64,000 nt of DNA from Mastigias papua (taxonomy: Eukaryota > Cnidaria > Scyphozoa > Rhizostomeae > Mastigiidae). The stretch covers positions 4,574,650 through 4,638,649 of the forward strand of contig OZ025267.1 of the NCBI GenBank assembly GCA_964019165.1, in the 5' to 3' direction. Positions 1-19,563 of this stretch are shown here, piece after piece (position 1 is the stretch's first letter; each line of letters begins with the position of its first letter). Both the position numbers and the translations under genes were made by a program. The notes under the pieces are model-generated. The model was not told the origin of the DNA. It searched no databases and was given only the letters and a program-made list of their open reading frames with translations.

Positions 1-156
1 TAAGAGAACGAATTAAAAATATACTTAACTTAAATTATAGACGTTTCGATAAATATCTCCATCAGTACATCAGGACAAGTGTATTTTTAGTTTATTCTTT
101 TTATGCAATTTATAATTATATACTTCGTGGATGCGGCTTAGAATTAGGTTGCTTAA

Positions 157-189
157 ATATACATATATATATATATATATATACTGTAT

Positions 190-243
<54 letters not shown>
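157..243. repeat. (TA)n microsatellite
   Basis: Alternating TA with a few interruptions at the left edge of the window. Confidence 0.9.
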
Positions 244-246
<3 letters not shown>

Positions 247-426
247 TTGAAAACTCAACAAGCTAAACCCACCATGAAATTTTAAAACATTATATAGAAT
301 CCAGAGAAAAGTTCAACGATTCCAGTACACAGTCATCATATTGATATTGATTCAGTGAAATACTGAAGAAGGTGAAAACCAAAACGTTTAGGGAGTTAGA
401 ATTTTGTACCGAAATCTGTATAAGCA

Positions 427-609
<183 letters not shown>

Positions 610-3290
610 TTTATATTCGCTCTACTTCATAGTACCGAGCACTTTAATTGGAACAACTTATCCACAAAGCTTACATTTATATTGTATACATACACAAGTT
701 GTATACTGACCAAGAGAAATTAATGACTATTTTGTAGGTAAAAATCATCTAAGCGTTCTTCACTTTCCAGGAATTAATAGAATCCTTATATCAAACGTAC
801 GTGTGACCTGTAGACGATATCTTTAGACAGTGAGCATTGCAATTTTAAGCTGTTACAGTCAAGGCAATGCTCCTATAGATTTCATACCAAGCTGCTTCCG
901 CCATCGTTACTTGTCTCCGACAGTAAAGAAGCACATCTGTGACTTATTGAGTTTGAGATCGCAGCAAACAGCCTGGCTACAATAAAGGTGTATTTTATAT
1001 GCAGATTTTAGCTGTGAATTATGGGTCATAAGTACTTACCAAACCATAAGCAAGAGTGATACGAAGTAATACGCTATTTGCAAAAGCCTAAATGGTGCAG
1101 ACATCTTCTACTTATACAATGCTGGACATCTCAGGGGCAGCGTGAAGTGCAGCAAAGCCTGTTAGTATATCTATTATTCATAGTTTTAGACGCAAACAAT
1201 ACGGGTAACCGTTTAATTTGGTTTAAATATGTTAATTAAATCATGATGTTACCCAAAAAACAACTCAAAATACTGGTTAAGTGTCTTTGTTTTGCGCTCT
1301 AGGAAAGTTTAAATCCATTATAATTCTAGATGGTTATGACTTGCATCCTTTTAAAGCTCTTGGACATGTGTCCTAAAGCAAATTCTGCTGTATGTGCTGT
1401 CTACAAGCGCATCTCTTCATCACCTTCTCCTACCTCAACTTCTCCAACATATACCTTTTGTTATCCAGCAAAAGTTCCAAATGCTACTAGGTGGGATCTA
1501 CACTCTTATTGAGCATAATTTTATGCTCCCTCTGCATGATACTCCCACATTATGGCTGTATGAGCATATCGAGTTATGGCTTGAACGGTCGGTCGATTTT
1601 CAAGATGTTTAGACGACAAGAGTTCTCTGCTACAGATGATAGGTAGGCCAGTTGGATTGAAAGATAGCTTGTTCATGGCAGTAAAAAGAAACTCGACGGA
1701 AAATCATAGATGAGACAAAGAGCAGTCGACGATAATTAAAAAATCAAAGTAAGTTTAGTCTTATCACTATGAATCAGCTATTCTGAAGCGGAATTTCCAT
1801 GTGGTTTTCTCTGGTGACATAGCTACTAAGAGGGAACACTTTCTATGGTATTACGTACAATAAAAGTCATATGGGGTAAATATTCAGGACCTACATTGAT
1901 AAAAACTCTTGTTTAATGGTTGTAAGCACTTTGAAAAGTCAATCTAGTTTTATCAAAAGGATACAAGCGAACTTACACAGTTCCCTTTCAAAAATGTCAA
2001 TGTTGAAAAAATATTGAAATTTTTCTAAAAGTCAAATACTAAAGCCCTGGGCAAAGGACACAATTTTTACTCTACTTTTTCACTCGACAAATATGGAGTG
2101 GAAAGTCAAGTAAGTTGGTCACCTTGTCGAGTGAACTGAGTTCAGTTGTATGGTGTCGTGTGAAATTTGATCTTCATAAAACAGATCGGATGAAAAAGTG
2201 TTGTTGAGTGAAAATTGAATCGTTAGGGCGTGTCCCTGGTCTGGAAAATATTTTTGACGGGAAATAATTCTAGCTACTAGATGGTGGCAAAACTTAAATA
2301 CAATATGATTACAGCGACGGAAACAAAAATTTTACGATTGCACAATACAGCAAAGAGCATTTTTAGCATATTGCAAAGCTCTTTACGTCCGAAATTTGGT
2401 CAAAACAAAAATTCCTCTTGATGAGTCTGAAAGTGCTGAAATTCTAAACCTTATCAAGCTTCGGAAAAAGCAATGAGGGAAACCAGAAAAGTTACGTACA
2501 GTATTAGAAAGAGGCTCTCTGTAAACTCAAGTGAGAAATACGGGTCGAAAATCGAGCGCAAAATCGTGAGAAACCGAGTGAAAAATCAAATGGGAATCGA
2601 GTTGTTTGGCCAAGCGGCCAGCGCATAGGAAGAACTCGATGCAAGAAATGAAAGTACAAGGAGGGATAGCTCTACCTACATAATGCAGAGCTTCTTAACA
2701 TATTACTCTTCTTAAGTGCCTAATTACCAGGGGAAAGGAATAAGCAAGGGAGAGTTGGAAACATTGAAACATTAGAAAAATTTAATAAGCGGGGGAACAG
2801 GGTTGGAATAAGTGGGGGGTGGGATAACGCTGGAAATACAATGATAGCTAAAGAAGATTTAGCTGATTAACTTCAACTATTAAAATAAAATGCAAGCCAG
2901 ACAAAACAATTACGTTAGCAAAAAAGATAGATAAATAATAACAATTTTCTACGATATATAAGGTAAAGTCCCCAAAATAAGATAATTAGGTAACTCATGT
3001 GCAATCAATCATCTGCTGTCACCTCCTCGTTTTCCTAGACGCTTCTTGGAGGAGCTATGCCAAGTAACAGCACACAGTAAGCTTTTTTAAACATCCTACA
3101 GTACGTTAAGAGTACTATTGACAGGAAAGGATTTGCAGTGGCAGCATTTTTGGATCGACCTCTCACAATCATTCCATGACTATAACACGAAAAAGCGGGG
3201 ACACTGAAAGCTTTTTCAAGATTCATTTCATAATATAAGCAACAATGATTACGGATTTGATTGAAACTTTCAATACTTACCAAGAAAAAT
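610..3290. other. Gene-free stretch, no features recognised
   Basis: Only short open frames without domain, splice or codon support. A loosely palindromic block at about 2045-2245 may be an old MITE. Confidence 0.5.
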
Positions 3291-3299
3291 ATTGAATAA

Positions 3300-3780
3300 A
3301 TACCAAACATTCTAGGAACATAAATTGGTGTACCTCAAGGATCATTCTCGGAGCTTTCTATGTTTTACTCTTCATGAAAAGCTCTTGTAGAATATATAAT
3401 GATTTTCAATCACAGTCGACGATGCTACTAGTCTTGCATGCAACCAAAATCTTGATACATGTGCTTGATAGAAACTAATGGAGCTCTGATCAAAATGGTT
3501 TTCTGACATCGGCTTGAAACAAAATGACAATAAATGCAATCTACAGTAGATACATTTTGACGACAGCTACACCAAAAAACCAAATAAAATTAAAAAGTAA
3601 AATTTAGCTGGAAAGTGACTTTTGATAAGAAGCTGAGCTGCGAAAACAATGTACAAGGTTTATATAACAAGGCCAATAAAATGGTTCATGCTTTTGCTCA
3701 TCTGTCTAGAATTGTTATTTCTACTTCATTCTTTGAAGAACCAAAGCGAACAAAATGGAACAGCTCTACCTAGCAAATTA
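3300..3780 (+). mobile_element. Decayed LINE reverse transcriptase fragment
   Basis: Translated fragments match the reverse-transcriptase core of CR1/L2-type non-LTR elements in order: GVPQGS near 3328, a VDDATSL remnant of the YADD box near 3417, and KWFSDIGLKQNDNKCN near 3500. Several stops and frame shifts show it is dead. Confidence 0.55.
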
Positions 3781-3789
3781 CCGATGACA

Positions 3790-5150
3790 AATATGTTTGT
3801 GCGAATATTTACAGCATAATTCTAAATCCACAAATTCGCCTTTAAAAATTAGTTCTGTTTGCACACACTGAAAGCCTGGTTCAGCTCCTATTCACTTGTA
3901 TCATTTTCGTGAAATGGAGGGGGTTAGATTTGAGGTTGTTCATTATCAAAACTGAGGTATGCGCTCTTGCTGAGACGAAGATGTTCAATTACGGGGAGTG
4001 AGAGATCAAACCAGTTCAAACATTTAACGACATCACTGGTGCCTGATCCAAAATTGAGTGAACTAACATCAAACATCGAAATTGATCAGAAAAACTTTGA
4101 ACAGAGCAGAATGGGGGATGACGACGACAAATCTGTAAGGAAAAGGTGACATTTGATGAATGGCTGTTATGAAGAATTTTGGTGAGAACTCATCATTCGA
4201 TGAATTCGAATGCAATCTTCTAAAGTTACAATTGCTACGAAAACTTTTGTCGTCAAGACAAATGAGTACCTAAGACTCCTGCCAAAATATGGGTGGTTTG
4301 ACTCTGGCTTAACTCTACCTATAACTTCAACCTGAACACGGCCCTGCTAGCAAGTTGTATGCAATATGAGATTCTACCGACATACTATGAACAGAACGAA
4401 TTGTGAAAATTTTTTTAGCTCGGATGAAATATGAGACCACGTAGGCCTACACAACGTAAAGCACATTCTATTCCTATTTTGCTTATGAAGCCATTGCAAA
4501 GGACACAACTTAATTTGATATGAATTTATCAAAACAATTGCAAAGCTACGAATGGGGACAATATAGCACTAGCTTGCTCAATGAAATTTAAGAAAGTTTG
4601 AGAGGATGATGTACCATATTTGCTGTTCAAGACTGAAATGGACCCTGGACATTTTAAATTCATTTTAAACCAATATTTCTCATAATCTTTTAACCTAGGA
4701 AATATGCTCTCCTAGTTACGGACGAAGGTCCAAATATCACTAAATATTTACAGCATTTAGGATCACATGTTTGTCAACATGTAGAAACCAATGAGCCAAA
4801 ATTGCTGGAAGCAGACTTTTATAAGGGTGCCAACCTAGGGGGGGGGCACAAATAATCTGAGCACAGTGAGAATCAGTCAGTTGGGTGGTCTGGTAGCCCC
4901 CAGTAGCCCCCAGTAGTGTCCAAAATGCATTGAATTACATGAACTATGCTTAAGTCTGACAATTAATGCTAAGTAATGCAAAAAGTAGTTTCGAGTGCTT
5001 TTTTTCTAAAGGGCAACTGGGTCATTTTATGGAATTTCAGGAGGGGCGTTGTCCCCTAGGCCACCCCTTTGCTACGTGTTTGGTGCTAACAGAAAGTCAA
5101 AGATTGCAAAATGAAATGTTCATTTCAGCCATAAAGGGTTACGTTACATC
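3790..5150. other. Gene-free stretch upstream of copy 0
   Basis: Short open frames only, a G9 tract near 4840 and old-repeat texture. The AGAT promoter homology begins at about 5150. Confidence 0.5.
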
Positions 5151-5280
5151 GATTGGTCAAGTAAAACAAGGGTATGTCATACACTGAAATTAGACCTAAT
5201 GGCAGGGAAACGCAGTTCAAATGATCAATATATTTCTTTAGAAATAAAGAAATTTATTTTACTAAGTAAATTCATTGTCA

Positions 5281-5508
5281 GACCAAGCTACCAACCTGAC
5301 TAGTTGATCCACATGACATTCTGCGCATGGCAAGTTGAGGTAAGCAACATTTCAAGTTATACTTTGAGTTGAACAGAACACAAATCGCTCAAGGAAGAAG
5401 GAATGAGAGTTTACATGCTTCATAAGACCAGAGGAGTCAAGTCGATGGTATTTTCATTTCCAAATAGTAATCACTCCAAAGCAAACTAGTTGTAGAAGCT
5501 TTGCAACA
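5281..5508 (+). promoter_or_regulatory. Degenerate AGAT promoter of copy 0
   Basis: This block aligns with the upstream regions of AGAT copies A and B. The two best candidate sites there, a CCAAT box and a CACGTG E-box about 15 bp apart, are altered here: CCAAT reads CCAAC, and the E-box reads CACATG at 5310-5315. The last 100 bp before the ATG is still almost identical in all three copies. The promoter role is inferred from conservation and position. Confidence 0.5.
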
Positions 5509-5562
5509 ATGTTGAGACGCATTGGGCTGAAAACACGAACACTTTATCAGAGCATATCACAG
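5509..5562 (+). pseudogene. Orphan AGAT exon 1 (copy 0), mitochondrial presequence
   Basis: An 18-codon first exon, ATG to a CAG|GTTTGT donor, encodes the same Arg-rich, acid-free mitochondrial presequence as AGAT copies A and B except for one Arg-to-Gln change near its end. About 350 bp upstream is also homologous to the A and B promoters. The intron-like sequence that follows (to about 9.2 kb) matches intron 1 of copy A, but no AGAT exons 2-6 occur before the next promoter at 11.2 kb. It is therefore a truncated tandem duplicate. Because the exon ends in phase 0, a long transcript could still splice to exon 2 of copy A at 16433, so use as a distal alternative promoter cannot be excluded. 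Confidence 0.85.
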
Positions 5563-5903
5563 GTTTGTCTTGATAATATAATAATACAAAGCGATGTGAT
5601 GGGATGCTTTGCACTGAGGGAGCTGAGTACATTTTGGCGCCCTTCCTCCATAGATATGAAGTACGAGTCAATAACTGGAGAGCTGCTAAAAGTTTCAGTT
5701 AGTGACATAGGAGAACTCGCCATGGTTGGGTCCAACACTTGAAAAAATTGTTAAAATTCTGCCCTTTCCAATGGATAAAAACATCTCTCTGATCAAAATT
5801 TGATTGAATAGTGTAGTTCATATCCAGGAATATTCTACAGTGAGAACTAAACAGAGAAGAAAAATATTTCCCAAGAAACGGCGGATTTTCATCAAGTGCC
5901 AAT

Positions 5904-6065
5904 GTTTGAGAGCTCTGATCAGGTCTATTTTCTCCCAACCTAATTGACCAATCTTCATTGAGGATTTGGACCACACATGAGTTCCAGAGCTAAATTTGGC
6001 CCCATTCTGCATGATGATAGGTCACTTAGCTTGAGAGAAAATGGATCTGATCAGAGCTCTGAAAC
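5904..6065 (+). mobile_element. Palindromic MITE family, copy 1
   Basis: About 160 bp with long inverted ends that include GGTCTATTTTCTCCCAACCT and a complementary AGAGAAAATGGATC near the right end. Lies in intron-1-like sequence of AGAT copy 0. Related copies are at 26138 and 47693. Confidence 0.65.
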
Positions 6066-7307
6066 ATCTGGCAGCTATCGATGCATTTAGCTTTGATTTA
6101 CAAATTCATCAACTTTACAAGTCCAGACATTTTCCCTTTTAAGGGAAAGAGTACCATTAGTTTTATCCTTAATCAGTTTATCTAGATTCGACTTTACCTT
6201 TTCTACTTAAAGTGCTTTTGAGAACCTCATAGAAAAGAATCCCTCTGTAAGCTCAAAACTATCATCTATCCCTCAAAGAGAAATAAGCAACTGAGCAGTA
6301 TTCTGAATGCTAGATTCTCAATTGAACACCTAGAACATGACTGAAAACTGCCACTGGATATTATCAGGTTCAGACCAATATTCATTGAACTGAAATCGAT
6401 AAGAAGAAGACAAGCTGTTCGTAGCAGAAACAAGGGTATTTTTACTGTAACTCAGGATTAAGCCAACACTAGCAGCATCGGCCATACATTCTCTTATAAT
6501 TTCAATCTCTGTAAGTGACGTACTTTGCATTATTGGTAATCCTTTACACAGCTTATACTTTTTAGTTTCAATTTGCTACTGTTTCAAGTTATTAATCAGA
6601 TCAGTTGCAACTACAGTTGTTGCTCAAATAGATTTTTAATGATACAGTGCCTGTTGTGAAATTCAAGTTCCAAATTGTGTTCATTGAACATACAACCTGC
6701 TTTATGACAAGTTAAGCATACAGTTTACTCTTAAGGTCATGAAGAAATACCTTGCAGTTTACTGTTCGTTGAAAACACAAAACATTCATTCTTAGTTTTT
6801 GCATTCATGATTGCCTAGAAAAACTAGTTTTGAGTAAAAGTTTGTCATATGATAGCTTAAAGTCACTCGTTATAATTTGTTCTCTCATTCCCGAAGCCGA
6901 TTGTTTTATTGATACCAGTCTCATTAGAGATGAAGTAAAGTTAAATCCTTGCATGATTGCTGGATTGAATTAAACATGGTGCTAAAACAACCCTTTCTAT
7001 AAAATATTTCAATATTTCAGGTGAGTCTAACTTACGCTCTCTGCTTTAAAGCACTATTGCGACGACTACTGCTAGTGGTACTAGTACTGTGAAGAGCGAC
7101 TGAATGAGAAAGAAGCCACTCGGAACTGTAAAAATTGTATTTTCGATAGAGAAATTGGTTCCATTCAACTTAGAGAAAAAGTTGTAAACTATTTCAAAAA
7201 GGTCGATTGGAAAAGAAGCACTTCACTTTACTAAAGCAATGCTGTTTGCAATGTATAAAAGAGCTGCTCGGTTTCATTTTGTGTGGCATATATGAAACTT
7301 ATTTGCA

Positions 7308-7455
7308 ACAAACTACGCTTGATTAAAGTTTAATTATTGCATTGCACTGCATTGCACTGCATTGCACAACATTTGTAAATTTTGTGCAATGCAGTGCAAT
7401 GTAGTGCAATGCAGTGCAATGCAATAATTAAACTTTAATCAAGCGCAGTTTGATA
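7308..7455. repeat. Large near-perfect inverted repeat (palindrome)
   Basis: Arms of about 65-75 bp face each other around a loop of about 15 bp. Each arm runs from CGCTTGATTAAAGTTTAATT into tandem TGCATTGCAC units. The right arm has one more unit than the left. No flanking target duplication is obvious. Confidence 0.85.
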
Positions 7456-7785
7456 AATATACCGATCTTTCATTTTCACTTCAGTCACCGCTTGTACTGT
7501 AGTGTGTTTGAAAGATGGCAATTTCATACTTCGTTGATTGTTGACCATAGCTGAGGGAGACATTTGTAGGCACTGCAAAAAAATTATACGGGAAGCTAGG
7601 TTTGCAACAGGATAAACGTTTTCTATCATTTATCCTTTCATATTTTTATTCTTTTTATCTTGTAGATACAACTATATGTTTTTGATTTACAGAGTTTAAA
7701 ACTGGAAAATTTTTGCTCAGTAGGCCTAAATTAGATGTAATTTAGCAAATTTTCATTTTTTAGATGTCCTACTTTACATAAAGTA

Positions 7786-7852
7786 ATAATGATGAAGATG
7801 ATGATAGTAATGATGATGATGATGATAATTATGATGTTGATAATGATTATGC
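7786..7852. repeat. (GAT)n-rich microsatellite
   Basis: Imperfect GAT/AAT triplets. Open frames across it encode only Met/Asp or His runs. Confidence 0.8.
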
Positions 7853-8287
7853 TGGCTGCCCGTGGTTGGAGTCCTCCTCGTGGTGGCAAGCAGGTAAAGA
7901 GATTCACTGCCCTTAAATTGATAGTGATTTATTTCGCTATAATGAGAACAGATAGGCAGATGATGATAATGATGTCCACAAGACTGCCACTCCAGCATTA
8001 ACCATCAAATTAGTGCCTAAAATGAACTGGACACATTATTCATCATATCATGTGTACCCGCATATCTGGCTATAAATTTCGGTTCACCTTTCGGTCGCTA
8101 TCCGACGTTTCATACTCTGACGTGTGTCGGACGAAAAAAAGCTTTTCAGTATGGTCAAAACATGGTACCGCTTTTTCGTGCTGTAGTAGAAAAATATATG
8201 TCTAAATCTTTAGCTATTACATCCTCAATTTGCCGACAAATTTGTGTGAGGCCAAATGTAGCAGATTGGCGTACTGTCTGGTAGGCC

Positions 8288-8460
8288 ATGGCACCTAATC
8301 CTTCTTCCTCTTCAAATGTAGAACAATTTGCCGACAGATATGGTAAATTTGGTGATCTGCTGACGAAACTTTTGTTTGGGGCTGTGAAACCTCTACATCC
8401 TCACTGTAGGTACGGACCTATCGAAGATAAAACTTGCGTTGTGCTTGCAAGTCTAAAAAT
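8288..8460 (+). repeat. Exon-like segment, copy 0 (intron-1 related)
   Basis: First of three related segments of about 170 bp, each lying in AGAT intron 1 or its duplicate. The frame reads MAPNPSSSS..., FADRYGKFGDLLTKLL, then HPHCRYG. The other copies are at 15222 and 29690. The protein frame is more conserved than expected, but I recognise no family. Confidence 0.4.
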
Positions 8461-8777
8461 ATCAGAGCAAATCTAACAAACGATAATTCTATCTCACCTC
8501 AGGACTTGATATTATGATTTATTCGATCTTGATCATGCTTATACCGGCAAAACGTTCATTCACTAAAAGAAAACAGAGAAGAGCTGAAAGAAGAATGCAA
8601 TTCATGAACAGCAACTGCAATAGACGATCTAACATCATACGAATAGATAAAAGACAATATCTGTTTGGCTTGCTATTCTGATCTTTCAAGTTTTCAATGT
8701 GGGGGGAGATTTTGGACTCATGTAGCCTTCGAAGTGTCAGGAAAAAGCGCACTGGTCAGCTGAATCAAGACTAATCT

Positions 8778-8818
8778 ACTACACGTTGGGAGTGGACAAC
8801 ACGTTGACGTGTAGTAGG
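8778..8818. repeat. Short hairpin with 11-bp arms
   Basis: CTACTACACGT and ACGTGTAGTAG are exact complements about 20 bp apart; partial further copies follow to 8860. It lies in copy 0 intron-1-like sequence. Confidence 0.6.
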
Positions 8819-8913
8819 TTTGACGTGCAGTAGAAGTGTACTACACGTTGAACTGGATACCACTTTGTTTGTAGGTTATAAGATAAGATCATTAGGTAAC
8901 AAAAGCTAATATA

Positions 8914-9081
8914 AGGGGCTGTTCAATAATTACTTCACGCTAGAATTGCTATTTTTGACCCACCCACCCTCCAGCGTCATGCTCTGAATCACAAAAAATG
9001 CGTAGAACTACCATTGAGATAGGCCTGTCTCTAAGAGAAGTACCCACCCCCTAGGCGTGACGTAATTGTTGAACAGCCCCT
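8914..9081 (+). mobile_element. MITE, 168 bp, in copy 0 intron-1 sequence
   Basis: Ends are inverted repeats: AGGGGCTGTTCAATAATTAC at the left and the near-complement GTAATTGTTGAACAGCCCCT at the right. The homologous stretch of AGAT copy A (about 15985-16015) lacks it. No coding capacity. Confidence 0.75.
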
Positions 9082-9359
9082 AAGGGGAATATGCAAAGTT
9101 GCAGAAGTCAATAATCTGTAGGCAGAGCATGAAGGAAATTCTAGGACCACACCTAAGTCCTGCCAGAAGCACTTTTTGTGTAATATACTTTCATGCTCAC
9201 ATCTGCTGCATCTTTTATCAGCAGTGTAGAGATGCCATTAAGTAGTTTCAGATGACTGTTGACCTTGTGTGGATATGATGTATGACCTGACTGTGACCTT
9301 CGACACTGAAATCTCGCAGTTTGATTGGGCAGAGTTATTTGATTGTGGTTCATCGTGCA

Positions 9360-9890
9360 ACCAGGCCCATAGCTATGGGGTGGTGTGGGGAGGCAAATGC
9401 CACCCCTGAAAATTCTGCAGTTTTTATTACTGCTTTATCTTGTAGCTAAAGAGATATCTCCTCGACTTTCGTTGATCTCAGTTTTGGCCTTTACGAGACG
9501 GTTCATTCTTTCCTTGTGCAAACATTTTTCCATATGATTGTGACAATTGCGATAACATTTAAGTCTGAAATAAGTTCTCAGATATTGTGCCACATGCTTC
9601 CAAAAGACAATTTAGCAGAAATTTCTATAGGAAGGACAATAAGCCAAGGAACGCGAAGCTCTTCTATTCAAATACCCTTCGGCTCTATAAAGCGAACGCT
9701 CCCACACAGCGGACACTGTAATTCGTAACGAACAGTGTCTGCTTTAAAGAGATTACACGGTATCTCCACCATGCTAACTCGGGGATGTACTGCCCGCGTT
9801 ATAAAGAATCACAATGAATCGCTATCAACGTAAGGGTGTCTGACTGTGTTCGCTCTCCATCACGAGGATATCTCCAACCATGAGCTAGCA
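9360..9890. other. Intergenic sequence between copy 0 remnant and copy A
   Basis: The homology of copy 0 to AGAT intron 1 fades here. A possible hAT-like end (CCAGGCCCATAGCTATGGGG) lies at 9361. No gene seen. Confidence 0.45.
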
Positions 9891-9895
9891 TACAT

Positions 9896-9917
9896 CACTA
9901 TCATCATCATCATCATT

Positions 9918-9986
<69 letters not shown>

Positions 9987-10030
9987 TTCGTCATCATCAT
10001 CACCATTATCACCATTATCACAATGAACAT
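9896..10030. repeat. (ATC)n microsatellite
   Basis: About 40 nearly pure ATC triplets. The poly-Ile, poly-Met and poly-Asp frames over it are artefacts. Confidence 0.95.
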
Positions 10031-10587
10031 CATCATTGTTATATTTTGTAAGACTTGAGACAGATATAACAAAGTATTTGTCGATAAACGCAACCCATAA
10101 ATTCAGAGCTAACATCGGTACAAACTTGATTGATCAAGCAAACGTATGGCGTGCGTAGAGAAGAGAGTGAACAAGAGAAGAAGTGAGTGAGAGAAAGATC
10201 CTTAGATAATAGTAAAAGAAAGCAAGATTTAACCAAGAAAGCGGAGGTGTGAAATGTGAGAATAGGAAATATCGTAACTGGGAATTGAAAAATGCAGATC
10301 AAAACACAACTACAGACGTAAACAAGTTCAAATACTGCAATCATCAGCAATATAAATACCCCGATCATCAGATCTTCATCGCCAGATCAACTTTTGAGAA
10401 ATGGAGTGGCAGTCGCTGATCTGTCCAACCGAGGCGCCTTCATGAAAACCAGGCTCAGTAAATCAAGCTGTAGTTCTGCCTGAGTGTAGCCTACCTTATC
10501 ACCTCTTGTAACAATTCGCAGGCGATCTCTGACCTCAAGGCCAGCCCAGGCTCCGAGAGGGGGCGTAATGGGTTGACAGAGAGAAAA

Positions 10588-10700
10588 AGAGACAGAGAGA
10601 CAGACAGACAGACAGACGGACAGACGGACGGACAGACAGACAGACAGACAGACAGATAGACAGATAGATGGCAGATAGACAGAGAGCCAGACAGACTGAC
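10588..10700. repeat. (GACA)n microsatellite
   Basis: GACA/GACG/GATA tetramers, imperfect, upstream of the AGAT copy A promoter. Confidence 0.9.
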
Positions 10701-11194
10701 AGATGATGGTGTATCTGGCAGTAGTTGTGACAGTATTGATTCTAGATAAATTCAAGCTCAAGTTTTGATTCTGTCTCGTTGCCATTTAACCAAAATTTGA
10801 TATATAATTTGACTTTATATGAAAAATTAAGACATAAAAAGCAAAAATCAACGAAAATTGGACTTTTGTGCCGTCATCATAAAACTTCCGGTACCAAATT
10901 CACCATGACGCTGAGTGAAATTTGATCCCAGGAGTCTCTAGCAACAAATCAATTTTCAATAGAGACATAGAGACCTACTAGAAGCAGCCTTTTCAAAAGG
11001 TCACTAACAAAGAATTACGTTACAAATAGATAATGATATACTCCTTTCAACAATAAAGACGTTCATTACTTTCATTGGACAGGTGAAACAATGGTATGTC
11101 TTACAATGAGAATAGTTTTTGTGGCAAGTATAACTACTTCAAGCAACCGTTAAATTGTTTTACAAATATAGAATGTTCCTTAAAAGGATCGTTG

Positions 11195-11426
11195 TGAGAC
11201 CAAGCAACCAATCTGATTAGCTGGACCACGTGACATTCTTGCACTTAGCAAGTTGAGCTGAACAACGCATGAAGTCACACCTTGAGTGGGAAGGAAGACA
11301 AGTCGCTCGAGGGAGAGGGAATGAGAGTTTACATGCTTCATAAGACCAGAGGAGTTAAGTCGATGGTATTTTCATTTCCAGATAGTAATCACTCCAAAGC
11401 GAACTAGTTGTAGAAGCTTTGCAACA
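11195..11426 (+). promoter_or_regulatory. AGAT copy A promoter with CCAAT and CACGTG motifs
   Basis: The 230 bp before the copy A ATG is conserved with the block before copy B. It holds CCAAT at 11208-11212 and a palindromic E-box CACGTG at 11227-11232, the class bound by bHLH factors such as MYC, USF or MITF. No clear TATA box sits at a fitting distance. The transcription start is unknown; the promoter call rests on position and conservation. Confidence 0.5.

Positions 11427-19563
<8,137 letters not shown>

Noticed and set aside
9846..10115. Poly-Ile, poly-Met and poly-Asp frames
   Set aside because: All are the same (ATC)n microsatellite read in different frames and strands.
10387..10785. 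132-codon minus-strand frame with repeated Leu-Ser-Val-Cys
   Set aside because: The core is the (GACA)n microsatellite and the flanks show no coding features.
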